Assembly (NCBI GenBank): GCA_035512155.1 | Contig: DATKEN010000038.1 | Location: 1 to 64,000, forward strand | Reading direction: 5' to 3' | Source of the DNA: JABCYV01 sp035512155 | GTDB lineage: Bacteria > Acidobacteriota > Terriglobia > Terriglobales > Acidobacteriaceae | Length of the DNA: 64,000 bases | In this document: piece after piece, positions 42,965 to 51,963 of the stretch | How the letters are laid out: every line of letters starts with the position of its first letter | Position numbering within the stretch: the stretch's first letter is position 1 | Position numbers and translations under genes: made by a program | Notes under the pieces: generated by a model | The model's input: only the letters and a program-made list of their open reading frames with translations | The model's database searches: none | Told to the model about the DNA's origin: nothing

Positions 42965-45658
42965 ATGTTGGCGGCTAGGACAGATCGAGCTCGACCTGGA
43001 CGTGGTTTGCTCTTGCCGCTGAGTGTCCTGATGACACTGGCAGGTACGCTGTTCTTAGCTGCACAGAATTCTCCACCGGGCCAAGCAACGCCGGTAGCTC
43101 ACGCACTTGTCTTGCCCAAGTCGTGTCTGGGGCAAACCCATCCTTCCGAGAAGATTACGACGCTGTTGGAAGCCATTCACGACCATCCCACGGCCGGGGC
43201 TTACAACACCCTAGGGGTTTTGTACGCGCAAGCGGATCGCGTCAGCTGTGCTATTCCAGCTTTTGAAGCCTCCCTCAGCCTGGAGCAGCAAAACTGGGAG
43301 GCCCACTACAATCTTGCGCTGGCGCTTCTCCGTAAGGGCAATCGAGCCCGCACTGTCGCCGAGTTGCAGACCGCGATTCAACAAAAGCCGGATTCAGTAG
43401 CTGCGCATTTTGCCTTGGGAAATGTGCGGCAAGCCGACGGCAAGTGGGAGGAAGCTGCACAGGAGTTCAACGCTGTACTGACGGTTGATCCGCACTTCGT
43501 TCCCGCCTCGGTAGCCCTCGGACAAGTCCTGATGAGCCAGGGAAAGCCAGCTGCAGCGATTGCTTGTCTAGAAAAAGCTCTGGGTCTGTCACCACCGCTC
43601 GATCAAGTAGAAACCCTGCAGGTCGCGCGCGCCCTGGCTTACAGCCAAAGCGGTGAAATGGACAAAGCGGTGGGCATCCTCAAGAATTTCGTCGCTGCGC
43701 ATCCAGACTCCGCCGACGCTCACTTCAATCTTGGTCTGCTCTATTTTCAGAAAGGCCAGCCGGCTGACGTGGAAGCTGCAGTTGCCGAATACCGCGCGGC
43801 GCTGCGCCTTGACGCTAACCTGGACGCCGCCAGAATCTCATTGGGAAGAGCGCTACTTACTCAGAAACAATATTCGGCATCGGTTTCGATCCTCCAGGAT
43901 TACGCCAAGAACAAACCGCGTGATGACCAGGGTTACTATCTCTTAGGCTTGGCTTATGCTGGACTCAAGCAATTTCCCCAAGCGGAAACATTCTTGCGGC
44001 AGGCCAAACGGCTGAATCCCGGCAACGCAGATACCCGTTACAACCTTGGGTTGGCCCTGGTTAGGACGGCAAAGCCAGAAGAAGCCATCCAGGAATTTGA
44101 GGCCGCGGCCAAGATCAGTCCTGACGATCCTGAAGTTCACTCCCAACTCGCATCTGTTTTCGAACAGCAAAACCAGAAGGAGCGCTCGCAAGTCGAGCTG
44201 CGAAAAGCTACTGAGCTTCGACGCCGGTCGGATCAGCAAGCGCAGGCAGGCAAACTCAACAATGAGTCCAATCAGTATTTGCTGGCAGGAAATCCGCAAG
44301 CTGCGGTCGAACACTACCGCCGAGCCCTTAAGCTGAATCCCGGTGATGCAAAACTACACTACAACCTGTCCTTAGCTCTTGACCACCTGGGCGACAAGCC
44401 TGCTGAACAGAACGAACTGGAGACTGCTATCCGCCTCGATCCCAATCTTTCCGTTGCACACAATCAGTTGGGATTCCTTGCCGTGAGTGATCGTCGCTTT
44501 GCCGAAGCGGAACGAGATTTCAAGACCGCGATTCAAATCGATTCCAAGTACGCCGAGGCCCAGAACAATCTGGGAGTTCTCTACAGTCAGCAAGGAAAGG
44601 ATTCCGAGGCGGCCGAACTGTTCCAGCAGGCGATCGGAAACGATCCGAATTTTGCCAAAGCCTACGTCAATCTTGGTTTGACGCTGGCTAAGCAAGGAGC
44701 ATTTCCGCAGGCAGCACAGCAATTTGATCTGACTCTGAAAATCGATCCCCAGAACGAAGCAGCATACACTGCTCTCGGGATGCTGCAAGCCAAGACCGGC
44801 CGGGGAAGGGAAGCGGTCGATACCTTTCGAAAAGCGGTAGCGCTTGCTCCCAATTCAGCCGATGCACACCTGAATCTAGGCATCGCCTTGGTCGATCAAT
44901 ATGATCGTGTAGGAGGATTCAAGGAATTCTCCGAAGCCGTTCGTCTCAATCCCGAGCTTCCCGCGGCCCATTACAACCTCGGTCGTTTCTTTTTTGAGAA
45001 CGGTAAGTACGAAGACGCGCAGCGAGAATTAGAAAGCGCCTGCCGCTTGCAGCCGAATTTCGCCAGCGCGCTTTATTTTCTGGCCCTCACCGAAAAACAG
45101 AACAATCAAATGGAACGTTCCACCCAGTTTCTGCGTCAAGTCGTCACTCTTAATCCGCAAAATGCCGATGCGCAATACTTGCTCGGTCAAAACCTCGAGC
45201 GCGTTGGGAAGACTACCGAGGCCGTTGAGCACTGGAAGGCGGCCGTGCAGGCGGACCCAAACCATTCCCAAGCCCTCTATAACCTGGCGCGAACCTTGAA
45301 CAAGTTGCATGACGCAGAGGCGGCCCAGTATCAGGCCCGCTTCGATGCGCTGCAAAAGAGCCAGCAAATCACAGACAGGGTGGAACAACTCGGCAATTTC
45401 GCTCTTGAAGCCGCCAACGCAGAGAACTGGCCGCAGGCATTCCAACAGATGACGGAGGCGCTCGAGTTGTGCGGAAACTGCGCGCAGAGCGCACATCTTC
45501 ACCACAATCTCGGCTTGTTCTACGGCAAAACTGGAAAGGTCGAAGAAGCCAATAAGGAGTTGCAGACGGCAATTGCCCTTGATCCAAATGATGTGGATGC
45601 CCAAAGAGCTCTGATCATGTTCCAGAACGTGCGCACGGCGCAAGCACAGCAAGAGTGA
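42965..45658 (+). CDS. large TPR-repeat envelope protein
   Basis: An 897-residue protein made almost entirely of TPR units (about 20 repeats) after an N-terminal signal/anchor (LPLSVLMTLAGTLFLAAQNS). Repeat examples: GAYNTLGVLYAQADRVSCAI, ADTRYNLGLALVRTAKPEEA, AKLHYNLSLALDHLGDKPAE. It could serve as a periplasmic scaffold for other proteins of the locus (the TonB receptor, the cytochromes). Start ATG 42965. It lies 246 bases downstream of the receptor gene and 50 bases upstream of the SDR gene, so it may be co-transcribed with the L-fucose genes. Confidence 0.88.
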   Translation: MLAARTDRARPGRGLLLPLSVLMTLAGTLFLAAQNSPPGQATPVAHALVLPKSCLGQTHPSEKITTLLEAIHDHPTAGAYNTLGVLYAQADRVSCAIPAFEASLSLEQQNWEAHYNLALALLRKGNRARTVAELQTAIQQKPDSVAAHFALGNVRQADGKWEEAAQEFNAVLTVDPHFVPASVALGQVLMSQGKPAAAIACLEKALGLSPPLDQVETLQVARALAYSQSGEMDKAVGILKNFVAAHPDSADAHFNLGLLYFQKGQPADVEAAVAEYRAALRLDANLDAARISLGRALLTQKQYSASVSILQDYAKNKPRDDQGYYLLGLAYAGLKQFPQAETFLRQAKRLNPGNADTRYNLGLALVRTAKPEEAIQEFEAAAKISPDDPEVHSQLASVFEQQNQKERSQVELRKATELRRRSDQQAQAGKLNNESNQYLLAGNPQAAVEHYRRALKLNPGDAKLHYNLSLALDHLGDKPAEQNELETAIRLDPNLSVAHNQLGFLAVSDRRFAEAERDFKTAIQIDSKYAEAQNNLGVLYSQQGKDSEAAELFQQAIGNDPNFAKAYVNLGLTLAKQGAFPQAAQQFDLTLKIDPQNEAAYTALGMLQAKTGRGREAVDTFRKAVALAPNSADAHLNLGIALVDQYDRVGGFKEFSEAVRLNPELPAAHYNLGRFFFENGKYEDAQRELESACRLQPNFASALYFLALTEKQNNQMERSTQFLRQVVTLNPQNADAQYLLGQNLERVGKTTEAVEHWKAAVQADPNHSQALYNLARTLNKLHDAEAAQYQARFDALQKSQQITDRVEQLGNFALEAANAENWPQAFQQMTEALELCGNCAQSAHLHHNLGLFYGKTGKVEEANKELQTAIALDPNDVDAQRALIMFQNVRTAQAQQE

Positions 45659-45708
45659 ATATGTGACGACAGGGATGCCTTGTTTTCCAATGGAGGAGGA
45701 ATGTCTTT

Positions 45709-46500
45709 CTGAAAGCTCAATCAGACGGATTTCGTCTCGACGGCAAAGTGGCCGTAGTTACCGGTGGAGCCAGTGGAATCGGGCGGGCCATCGCGGAAAG
45801 ATTTTCCGCCAGCGGAGCCTGTGTTCGCATTCTGGACATTGACCAGAGTGCTGCTGAGGCCCTGGCTGGCGAGATCGTCGCTCTGGGACGCAACGCCAAA
45901 GCTTATCGCTGCGACGTCTCCGACCGCGAGAATGTGAAGGCGGTTTTCGGAGATATCTTCCAGCGCGATCGAATCCACATCCTGGTAAACAACGCCGGGA
46001 TTGCCCATGTAGGTAACCTCGAAACGACTTCGGAGCAGGACTTCGAAAGGGTCTATTGCGTAAATATTAAGGGTATCTACAACTGCATGTACACCTCCAT
46101 TGGCCACCTCAAAGGCAACGGCGGAGGCGTGATTTTGAACATGGCCTCGATTGCTGGCACTGCGGGACTCTCCGATCGCTTTGCGTACTCCATGAGTAAA
46201 GGCGCCGTGATCGCAATGACCTACTCGGTTGCCAAAGATTACCTGGCTCATAACATTCGCTGCAATTGTATTTCGCCCGCCCGAGTACACACTCCATTCG
46301 TGGATGGTTACCTCCAGCGTAATTATCCGGGAAGAGAAAAGGAGATGTTCGAAAAATTGGCGCAGTCGCAGCCCATCGGCCGGATGGCTCAACCCAGCGA
46401 GGTGGCGGCACTGGCGTTATTTCTATGCTCGGACGAAGCTACTTTCATCACCGGAACGGACTATCCCATTGACGGAGGCTTCTTCAATCTCCGCGGCTAG
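45709..46500 (+). CDS. 2-keto-3-deoxy-L-fuconate dehydrogenase (SDR)
   Basis: A short-chain dehydrogenase of about 263 residues: DGFRLDGKVAVVTGGASGIG (cofactor motif), ILVNNAGIAHVG, catalytic Ser in MASIAGTAG, and FAYSMSKGAVIAMTYSVAKD with Tyr and Lys. It matches KDF dehydrogenases, which oxidise C4 to yield 2,4-diketo-3-deoxy-L-fuconate. The start is odd. The only ATG after the strong GGAGGAGGA site (45701) reads ATG TCT TTC TGA, while the gene frame enters one base back as CTG AAA GCT. Either CTG 45709 initiates, one C was lost, or a -1 slip on TTC occurs. The internal GTG 45748 is too late. Confidence 0.82.
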   Translation: MKAQSDGFRLDGKVAVVTGGASGIGRAIAERFSASGACVRILDIDQSAAEALAGEIVALGRNAKAYRCDVSDRENVKAVFGDIFQRDRIHILVNNAGIAHVGNLETTSEQDFERVYCVNIKGIYNCMYTSIGHLKGNGGGVILNMASIAGTAGLSDRFAYSMSKGAVIAMTYSVAKDYLAHNIRCNCISPARVHTPFVDGYLQRNYPGREKEMFEKLAQSQPIGRMAQPSEVAALALFLCSDEATFITGTDYPIDGGFFNLRG

Positions 46501-46596
46501 CCAGCATCGGTTCTCTCACGAAACTGGGTCCCGGGTCGCGTCTCGCGCAGGTTCGGTTTCTAATACAGTTCTCTTCGGACCCGGAGCCTGACGTTC

Positions 46597-47379
46597 ATGG
46601 ACCTGCAACTGCGCGACAAAGTCGTAATCGTCACCGGGGGCGCGAGTGGGATTGGCGCTGCCATCGCGCGCGAGTTCGGGAAAGAAGGTGCGGTCCCGGT
46701 AATTGTGGACCGCGACGTTGCGGCCGGAGAGCGCTTTCAAGCTGAGCTCGGCAACCAGGGTATCGCGGCGCATTTCTTGTCGGCCGAGCTGTCTGTTCCG
46801 GAAAACTGTCAGGCCGCGGTGGCGCAGACGGTGGACAGACTCGGCCGAATCGACGCACTGGTAAACAATGCCGGCGTCAACGACGGCGTTGGTCTGGCCA
46901 AGGGCAGTCCCGATCAGTTCGTGGCGTCCTTGCAGCGAAATCTGCTGCACTATTACAACATGGCACACTATGCTCTCCCTCATTTAAAGAATTCTCGTGG
47001 GGCCATCGTCAATATCAGCTCCAAGACAGCAGTAACCGGCCAGGGCGGGACGTCCGGATACGTGGCGGCGAAGGGAGCCATCCTTGGCCTCACTCGGGAA
47101 TGGGCTGCCGAATTGCTGCCCTGCGGCATTCGCGTCAATGCAGTTGTGCCCGCGGAAGTCATCACCCCGTTGTACGAGCGCTGGCTCAGGAACTTCCCCG
47201 ATCCGGAGAAGAAATTGAAGAGCATTCTGGCCAAAATTCCTTTGGAAAGCCGCGCCACCACGCCGGAAGAGATTGCGGCCATGGTCGTCTTCCTGGTCTC
47301 GCCCCAGGCAGGGCATATCACGGGCCAGCATTTATTCGTGGATGGCGGGTACGTGCACCTGGACCGGGCACTGACATGA
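46597..47379 (+). CDS. L-fucose dehydrogenase-type SDR
   Basis: A 260-residue SDR: VVIVTGGASGIGAAIAREFG, DALVNNAGVNDGVGL, IVNISSKTAVTGQGGTSGYV with Ser and Tyr, AAKGAILGLTREWAAELLPC with Lys. By context it is the NAD(P)-dependent L-fucose dehydrogenase that gives L-fucono-1,5-lactone, the first oxidation of the pathway. It starts at ATG 46597. The stop overlaps the FucP start (ATGA), so both are translated together. Confidence 0.86.
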   Translation: MDLQLRDKVVIVTGGASGIGAAIAREFGKEGAVPVIVDRDVAAGERFQAELGNQGIAAHFLSAELSVPENCQAAVAQTVDRLGRIDALVNNAGVNDGVGLAKGSPDQFVASLQRNLLHYYNMAHYALPHLKNSRGAIVNISSKTAVTGQGGTSGYVAAKGAILGLTREWAAELLPCGIRVNAVVPAEVITPLYERWLRNFPDPEKKLKSILAKIPLESRATTPEEIAAMVVFLVSPQAGHITGQHLFVDGGYVHLDRALT

Positions 47380-48698
47380 CAACCAATATGAAGGCTACTT
47401 CTGCGCCGCTTACCGAGCGGCAATACGTGTTGCCGCTGATCCTGGTGACGAGCCTGTTTTTCCTTTGGGCGCTGGGAGTCAATCTCAACGATATCCTGAT
47501 TCCCCATCTGAAGAAGGCATTTGGCCTGACAGATTTCCAATCGTCACTCATTCAGACGGCATTTTTCGGTGGCTATTTCCTGGCAGCGGTGCCCGCCGGC
47601 TGGCTGATGGAAAAGATCGGGTACCGGAAAGGCATACTGGTCGGCCTCTTCACTTGCGCGACCGGCGCGCTTCTTTTCATTCCTGCTGCTTCCATCAGAG
47701 TATATGCATTCTTTCTGTTTGCCTTGTTTGTGATGGCATGCGGCCAAGGCGTTCTGGAAGTCGCGGCAAATCCTTATGTGACGCTCCTCGGGCCTCCGGA
47801 GAGCTCTGAACGGCGCTTGAACCTGGCGCAGTCCTTCAATGCCGTGGGCGCCGTAGTGACTCCGATCATTGGCGCCGCTTTTATTCTCTCTGGCATCGAA
47901 CACACCCGCGCACAGACCGCGGCCATGAGCTCAGCTCAGCTGCAGGCCTATCGCGCCGCCGAGGCCAGCACAGTAAAAGTCCCTTATCTTGTGATTGCCG
48001 GAATCTTTTTGACAGTAGCGGCTATGATCTATTTCGCGCATCTGCCAGAGATCCAAGAACAGAATGGAGAGCAGGAACCAGAATCGCTCGCTAGTGGCTT
48101 ACGGGGTATCCGCCGTCACGGACATTTGGTGAAGGGTGTGCTTGCGCAGTTTTTCTATGTTGGCGCCCAGGTTGGGGTAGCCAGTTTCGTCATCCGTTTC
48201 GCCCAGTTCAGCATGCCCGGAACTCCTGAAAAGAGCGCCGCGAACTATTTGAAACTGCATCTGCTCGGGTTCATGCTGGGAAGATTCATTGGTTCGTATG
48301 TGATGAAGCGTGTCCCCGCGGCCAAATTGCTTTCGCTGTTTGGGCTCGGATCATTGACCTGTTTAATGCTGATTTTGTTCGGGCCGGGAGCCGCTTCCGT
48401 CGGGGCTATTGTGGTTATCGGATTCTTCCATTCGATCATGTTTCCCACCATCTTCGCGCTGAGCTTGAAGCATCTCGGGCCATACACCAAACTGGGTTCG
48501 TCCCTATTGGTGATGTCCATCATCGGTGGCGCGATCTTCCCCGCCTTGATGGGATACATCTCGGACCGAACCAATATCCGCGATGCCTTTGTGGTTCCAC
48601 TTCTATGCCACATTTATGTGCTTTACTTCGCGACCCGAGGCTACAAGCCGGAAGCGGTGGATACGGCACAAACTAGCAGAGTTGTCGTTCCTGCATAA
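47376..48698 (+). CDS. fucP: L-fucose:H+ symporter (FucP family MFS)
   Basis: A 440-residue transporter with 12 helices: SLFFLWALGVNLNDILIPHL in the N-terminus with the Asn-Asp motif of FucP/NagP carriers, FFGGYFLAAVPAGWLMEKIG, the ANPYVTLLGPPESSERRLNL signature and a FHSIMFPTIFALSLKHLG in helix 10. ATG 47376 overlaps the dehydrogenase stop. FucP imports L-fucose, in agreement with the adjoining pathway genes; other substrates of the family are glucose, galactose or GlcNAc. Confidence 0.88.
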   Translation: MTTNMKATSAPLTERQYVLPLILVTSLFFLWALGVNLNDILIPHLKKAFGLTDFQSSLIQTAFFGGYFLAAVPAGWLMEKIGYRKGILVGLFTCATGALLFIPAASIRVYAFFLFALFVMACGQGVLEVAANPYVTLLGPPESSERRLNLAQSFNAVGAVVTPIIGAAFILSGIEHTRAQTAAMSSAQLQAYRAAEASTVKVPYLVIAGIFLTVAAMIYFAHLPEIQEQNGEQEPESLASGLRGIRRHGHLVKGVLAQFFYVGAQVGVASFVIRFAQFSMPGTPEKSAANYLKLHLLGFMLGRFIGSYVMKRVPAAKLLSLFGLGSLTCLMLILFGPGAASVGAIVVIGFFHSIMFPTIFALSLKHLGPYTKLGSSLLVMSIIGGAIFPALMGYISDRTNIRDAFVVPLLCHIYVLYFATRGYKPEAVDTAQTSRVVVPA

Positions 48699-48739
48699 TC
48701 GTCTCTTCTTACCATTGGTTGCCGATTACGCACCGCCCA

Positions 48740-49441
48740 CTAAATCCTTCCTCCTGACGACTGCAGCACCGTCTTCAGCATGGCTTCTATCCCGTTCCAT
48801 GTGATCTGGACTCCAATGCACAAAAGTACGAAGGCAATGACGCGCAGAATGCCATGTGCTGTCTGAGGCGAAATTCGTTGGGTAATTTTCGGAGCATAAC
48901 CGTAGCTCACAAAGACCAGTACGCTCAAAGCCACAACGGCCAACAGGATTCCGACGTGAGCCATGGCATTGGGAAGTACGCCCTTGACCGAGGCATGCGC
49001 GCTCAGCGTCAACATGACGACAACACAGCCCGGACCGGCGGTGACCGGAAAGGTAAACGGATAGAAAACCTTCTCCTCCAGGGTTCCAAAAGTTGGGGCG
49101 ACTTCCGCCTGTGCCGGTTGAACGTTGGCGGCTGGTTGATTTAGCAGACCCCATCCCATGGTGGCTAGGACAAGGCCTCCAGCGACTTGCACTACAGGAA
49201 GGGAAATTCCAAAGAAGGAAAGCAGCGCCGTACCTACCAGTTCTACCACTGCCAGGAAGAGCGTAGTTCTGACTGCGATCTGGCGGGCGAGATCGCGGAA
49301 AACGGACGCGGGCGCATCTCCCACCAAGCCCAGAAATACCAATGCAGATCCCAGAGGGTTGACCACCGGCAGCAGCGCACTGAAGGCAAGAGCAAAAAAT
49401 TTGATCAGCAGAGTTAGGCTTGCCATGGCGGGCAATAGCAT
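48740..49441 (-). CDS. MarC-family integral membrane protein
   Basis: A 233-residue protein with six helices: LIKFFALAFSALLPVVNPLG at the N-terminus, where NPLG is conserved in the family, FFGISLPVVQVAGGLVLATM, and FTFPVTAGPGCVVVMLTLSA (PVTAGPG motif) in helix 4. MarC proteins are inner-membrane proteins of unknown function, once thought to confer multiple antibiotic resistance. ATG 49441 is the first start, ATG 49426 (MASLTLLIKFF) an alternative. It converges with fucP. Confidence 0.87.
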   Translation of the reverse strand: MLLPAMASLTLLIKFFALAFSALLPVVNPLGSALVFLGLVGDAPASVFRDLARQIAVRTTLFLAVVELVGTALLSFFGISLPVVQVAGGLVLATMGWGLLNQPAANVQPAQAEVAPTFGTLEEKVFYPFTFPVTAGPGCVVVMLTLSAHASVKGVLPNAMAHVGILLAVVALSVLVFVSYGYAPKITQRISPQTAHGILRVIAFVLLCIGVQITWNGIEAMLKTVLQSSGGRI

Positions 49442-49503
49442 AGCATCGCGGAAATCATGTTTCGGGCCCTCGGAAACTGGTGGTCAAGCCTTTGTGGTCT
49501 TTT

Positions 49504-49824
49504 CTAAATGTCCGTTCTGGGCTCTGTATGCTGCTTCAAATACCAGCAGGGAGGATAGCCGAAGTGTGGAAATAGGGCCTGAACACAGGTCTGTGCGACT
49601 GGTGCGTTGAAAATGAACTCGGTCTTGCCACTCTTCTGTTGGACCGCGTCATAGCGCTGCACCGTCACCGTCCCAAACTGCTCCCTCTTTCCTGGGATGC
49701 GATACCGAACAGAGAGATAGTCCCCGGCGTACACGATTGCCAGCAATGCCACTAAGGACACGATGGCTATCCCTAGCACGTGTCTTAGGATTCGTTCCAG
49801 GTCCTCACGAGAAATCGCCGTCAT
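49504..49824 (-). CDS. single-helix membrane hypothetical protein
   Basis: A 106-residue product starting at ATG 49824. A short cytoplasmic helix (SREDLERILRHVLG) leads into one membrane helix (IAIVSLVALLAIVYAGDYL) and a periplasmic part with IPGKREQFGTVTVQRYDAVQ, then FIFNAPVAQTCVQALFPHFG with two Cys. I know it only as an unassigned family. It stands between marC and the metallopeptidase on the same strand. Confidence 0.6.
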   Translation of the reverse strand: MTAISREDLERILRHVLGIAIVSLVALLAIVYAGDYLSVRYRIPGKREQFGTVTVQRYDAVQQKSGKTEFIFNAPVAQTCVQALFPHFGYPPCWYLKQHTEPRTDI

Positions 49825-50003
49825 CAGCAGCCGTACCTCCGGTGTGGGTCCACGGAGTCTTCAATGTTCACGGCAACAATCACGAAATGAGCGTAGGACT
49901 GACAACTGCGAACTGACAGCAGGAACTGACTTTCCCCTCTTTTTGTTCTTCTGACCGGTTCATTCTGTTTTCACACAATTTTCGCGGCCTGGGTAACTTC
50001 GTT

Positions 50004-51845
50004 CTACTGCAGCTCGATCGAAATAATCTCTCCGCAGTCTTCTGCTGTCTCGCGGTAATTCACTGCCACCTTCTGATTGGTCCACTCGCAGGAAAACTTG
50101 TCGGCCCCGATGACGATCACTAGAGCGTCGTCCCGGGCATGCAATTTCAAGGTCTTTGCGCCGGACACTACGGTCAACACAGCCTCTGGTGACGCTGAGC
50201 AATCCACCGCCTCCAATTTCCCCCTGATAAACTCTGCTGGACTCTGCGTGATTTCCGCAGCCGGCACACTTGCTCCGGCGGCATGAGGATCAGAACGCTC
50301 TCGGCGAATAAATTCGGCTGCCGCGTCCGCTGTCCCCAAACGCGCGTCAACCGGCACCCCCGCGAGGGATGCCCGCTTTATTTCCCGGACCGCCGACAGC
50401 TCCTTCTCCGCTTGCTCGGCAATTTCATGGTCATGCGCTTTGCAGAGCTCTTCTAGAGCGGCAATCGACTCGTCATACTTCCCGTCCACCATGTACAGTT
50501 GGGCCCGGTTCAAGAGATAGCGCTCATTCCGAGGATTCAGGTCGACCGCCTTCAGAATAATCTGCAGTGCCTGGTCTTTCTTGCCCAGCGAGGCGTAGGT
50601 TAAGGCCAGCAGACGGTAGGCGTCGGCGTATTCCGGATCAAGTGCTACCGCCTTTTCTAGTTGCTCCTTAACCACCCTCAATTGCTCGCGGTCACTACTA
50701 AGGCCAGGCCCACGGCTTTGCGCCAGCAGCGCCGAGTAGTAAAGCAGTCGCGGATCATCCGAGTCATGCTTGAGGGCCTTTGAAAAGCATTCCGCCGCTT
50801 GTTGATATTGATGTTTAATGAAGTAGGCGTAACCCAATCCGCGCAGTGCTGCGGCATTTTCTGGCTCAACCTTAAGTACCCCTTCGAACTCGGCCACCGC
50901 CTTGCCTTGGTAGTCGGCCGAATGAACGTGAACGTCAGCCAATACGGCTTGCACCTCCGTTATCGCCAATCGTCTTACCACATATTTCGAGCCGTCCGTT
51001 ACGCTATCCACGGAAACGCGATAACTTCGGAGTTGGTCTCGGCTCAAATAGTCCCGCAACCTGTTGTTCAGATACAAAGCGCTCATGCCAAAAGCTTGCC
51101 GGATGGATTCGTCTATCCCAATCTCGCGCTGTCCCAGCGCGAAATACAGGGGCAGCTTTGAGAGCCATCGGTGATCATACAAGTAATGCACCAGCAACCA
51201 CGACTCGGCATAAAACAACGATCGACGGTCCCCATTTTCGCTGTAGATGCTGGAATTGTGCCGCACCCGAAACAGGTCGGCGACGTCCATCAGGCTGTTT
51301 TTCTGCAGGAAGTGCCAATCATTCTCCACCGGCAACCCAATCTCAGCCTCTTTGCCCTTAACCTTAATGCTGGAGAAAAACTCGGCAAATCCTTCATCGA
51401 ACCAGGGCTGAGACTGGGGGCCGGTGTTGCCATTCAGCAGTTGGTGAGCATATTCGTGGAACACTACCTGCCACGGATCATCAACTGCCATATCCAGGAT
51501 GATGAAGCAGCGATCGTTGCTGGCCTGGAACAAACCCGACACCTGCACCGGTTTTCCCTGCCACAGCGGCACGAATCGGCGCATTTCATTGCCGTCGCGA
51601 AAGGCCACGATCTGCAGCGGCACAGGAATCGTGACCTGCTTCTTGGTCATGAGCGCCCCGAAGACCGCTCGCATCTGTTCGAAGCGCAAAGCCGTTTCTC
51701 GACCCCGCCTCTCGCCAGCATCGGTGACCACAGAGAAATGCGACGATCGAACTTCCACCCACTCCGGATCATTGCCAAAAGCAGGCAGAACCATGCCTAA
51801 CAAGACAAACAAGACGTGCCACCTACGCCCTAATCCAGAAGCCAT
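50004..51845 (-). CDS. exported HExxH metallopeptidase-like protein with TPR repeats
   Basis: A 613-residue exported protein. Signal peptide (WHVLFVLLGMVLPAFG), then a gluzincin-like domain of the DUF1570 type with the zinc motif VVFHEYAHQLLNGN (about 125-138) and the third ligand Glu in WFDEGFAEFFSS. TPR repeats follow (about 310-470; NAAALRGLGYAYFIKHQYQQ, ADAYRLLALTYASLGKKDQA). The C-terminus is a small beta domain. It may cleave or bind envelope proteins. All zinc-binding residues are present. Start ATG 51845. Confidence 0.85.
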   Translation of the reverse strand: MASGLGRRWHVLFVLLGMVLPAFGNDPEWVEVRSSHFSVVTDAGERRGRETALRFEQMRAVFGALMTKKQVTIPVPLQIVAFRDGNEMRRFVPLWQGKPVQVSGLFQASNDRCFIILDMAVDDPWQVVFHEYAHQLLNGNTGPQSQPWFDEGFAEFFSSIKVKGKEAEIGLPVENDWHFLQKNSLMDVADLFRVRHNSSIYSENGDRRSLFYAESWLLVHYLYDHRWLSKLPLYFALGQREIGIDESIRQAFGMSALYLNNRLRDYLSRDQLRSYRVSVDSVTDGSKYVVRRLAITEVQAVLADVHVHSADYQGKAVAEFEGVLKVEPENAAALRGLGYAYFIKHQYQQAAECFSKALKHDSDDPRLLYYSALLAQSRGPGLSSDREQLRVVKEQLEKAVALDPEYADAYRLLALTYASLGKKDQALQIILKAVDLNPRNERYLLNRAQLYMVDGKYDESIAALEELCKAHDHEIAEQAEKELSAVREIKRASLAGVPVDARLGTADAAAEFIRRERSDPHAAGASVPAAEITQSPAEFIRGKLEAVDCSASPEAVLTVVSGAKTLKLHARDDALVIVIGADKFSCEWTNQKVAVNYRETAEDCGEIISIELQ

Positions 51846-51963
51846 CCACGCACCCAGCTAAGGTAGCTATCGTATAACAATCAGGAGTTCGAACAACGCC
51901 CCGCTAACTTTCCATACCAAATCTCGTCCCAGCTAATTGACTGTATCTCTGGAGGCACCCATC

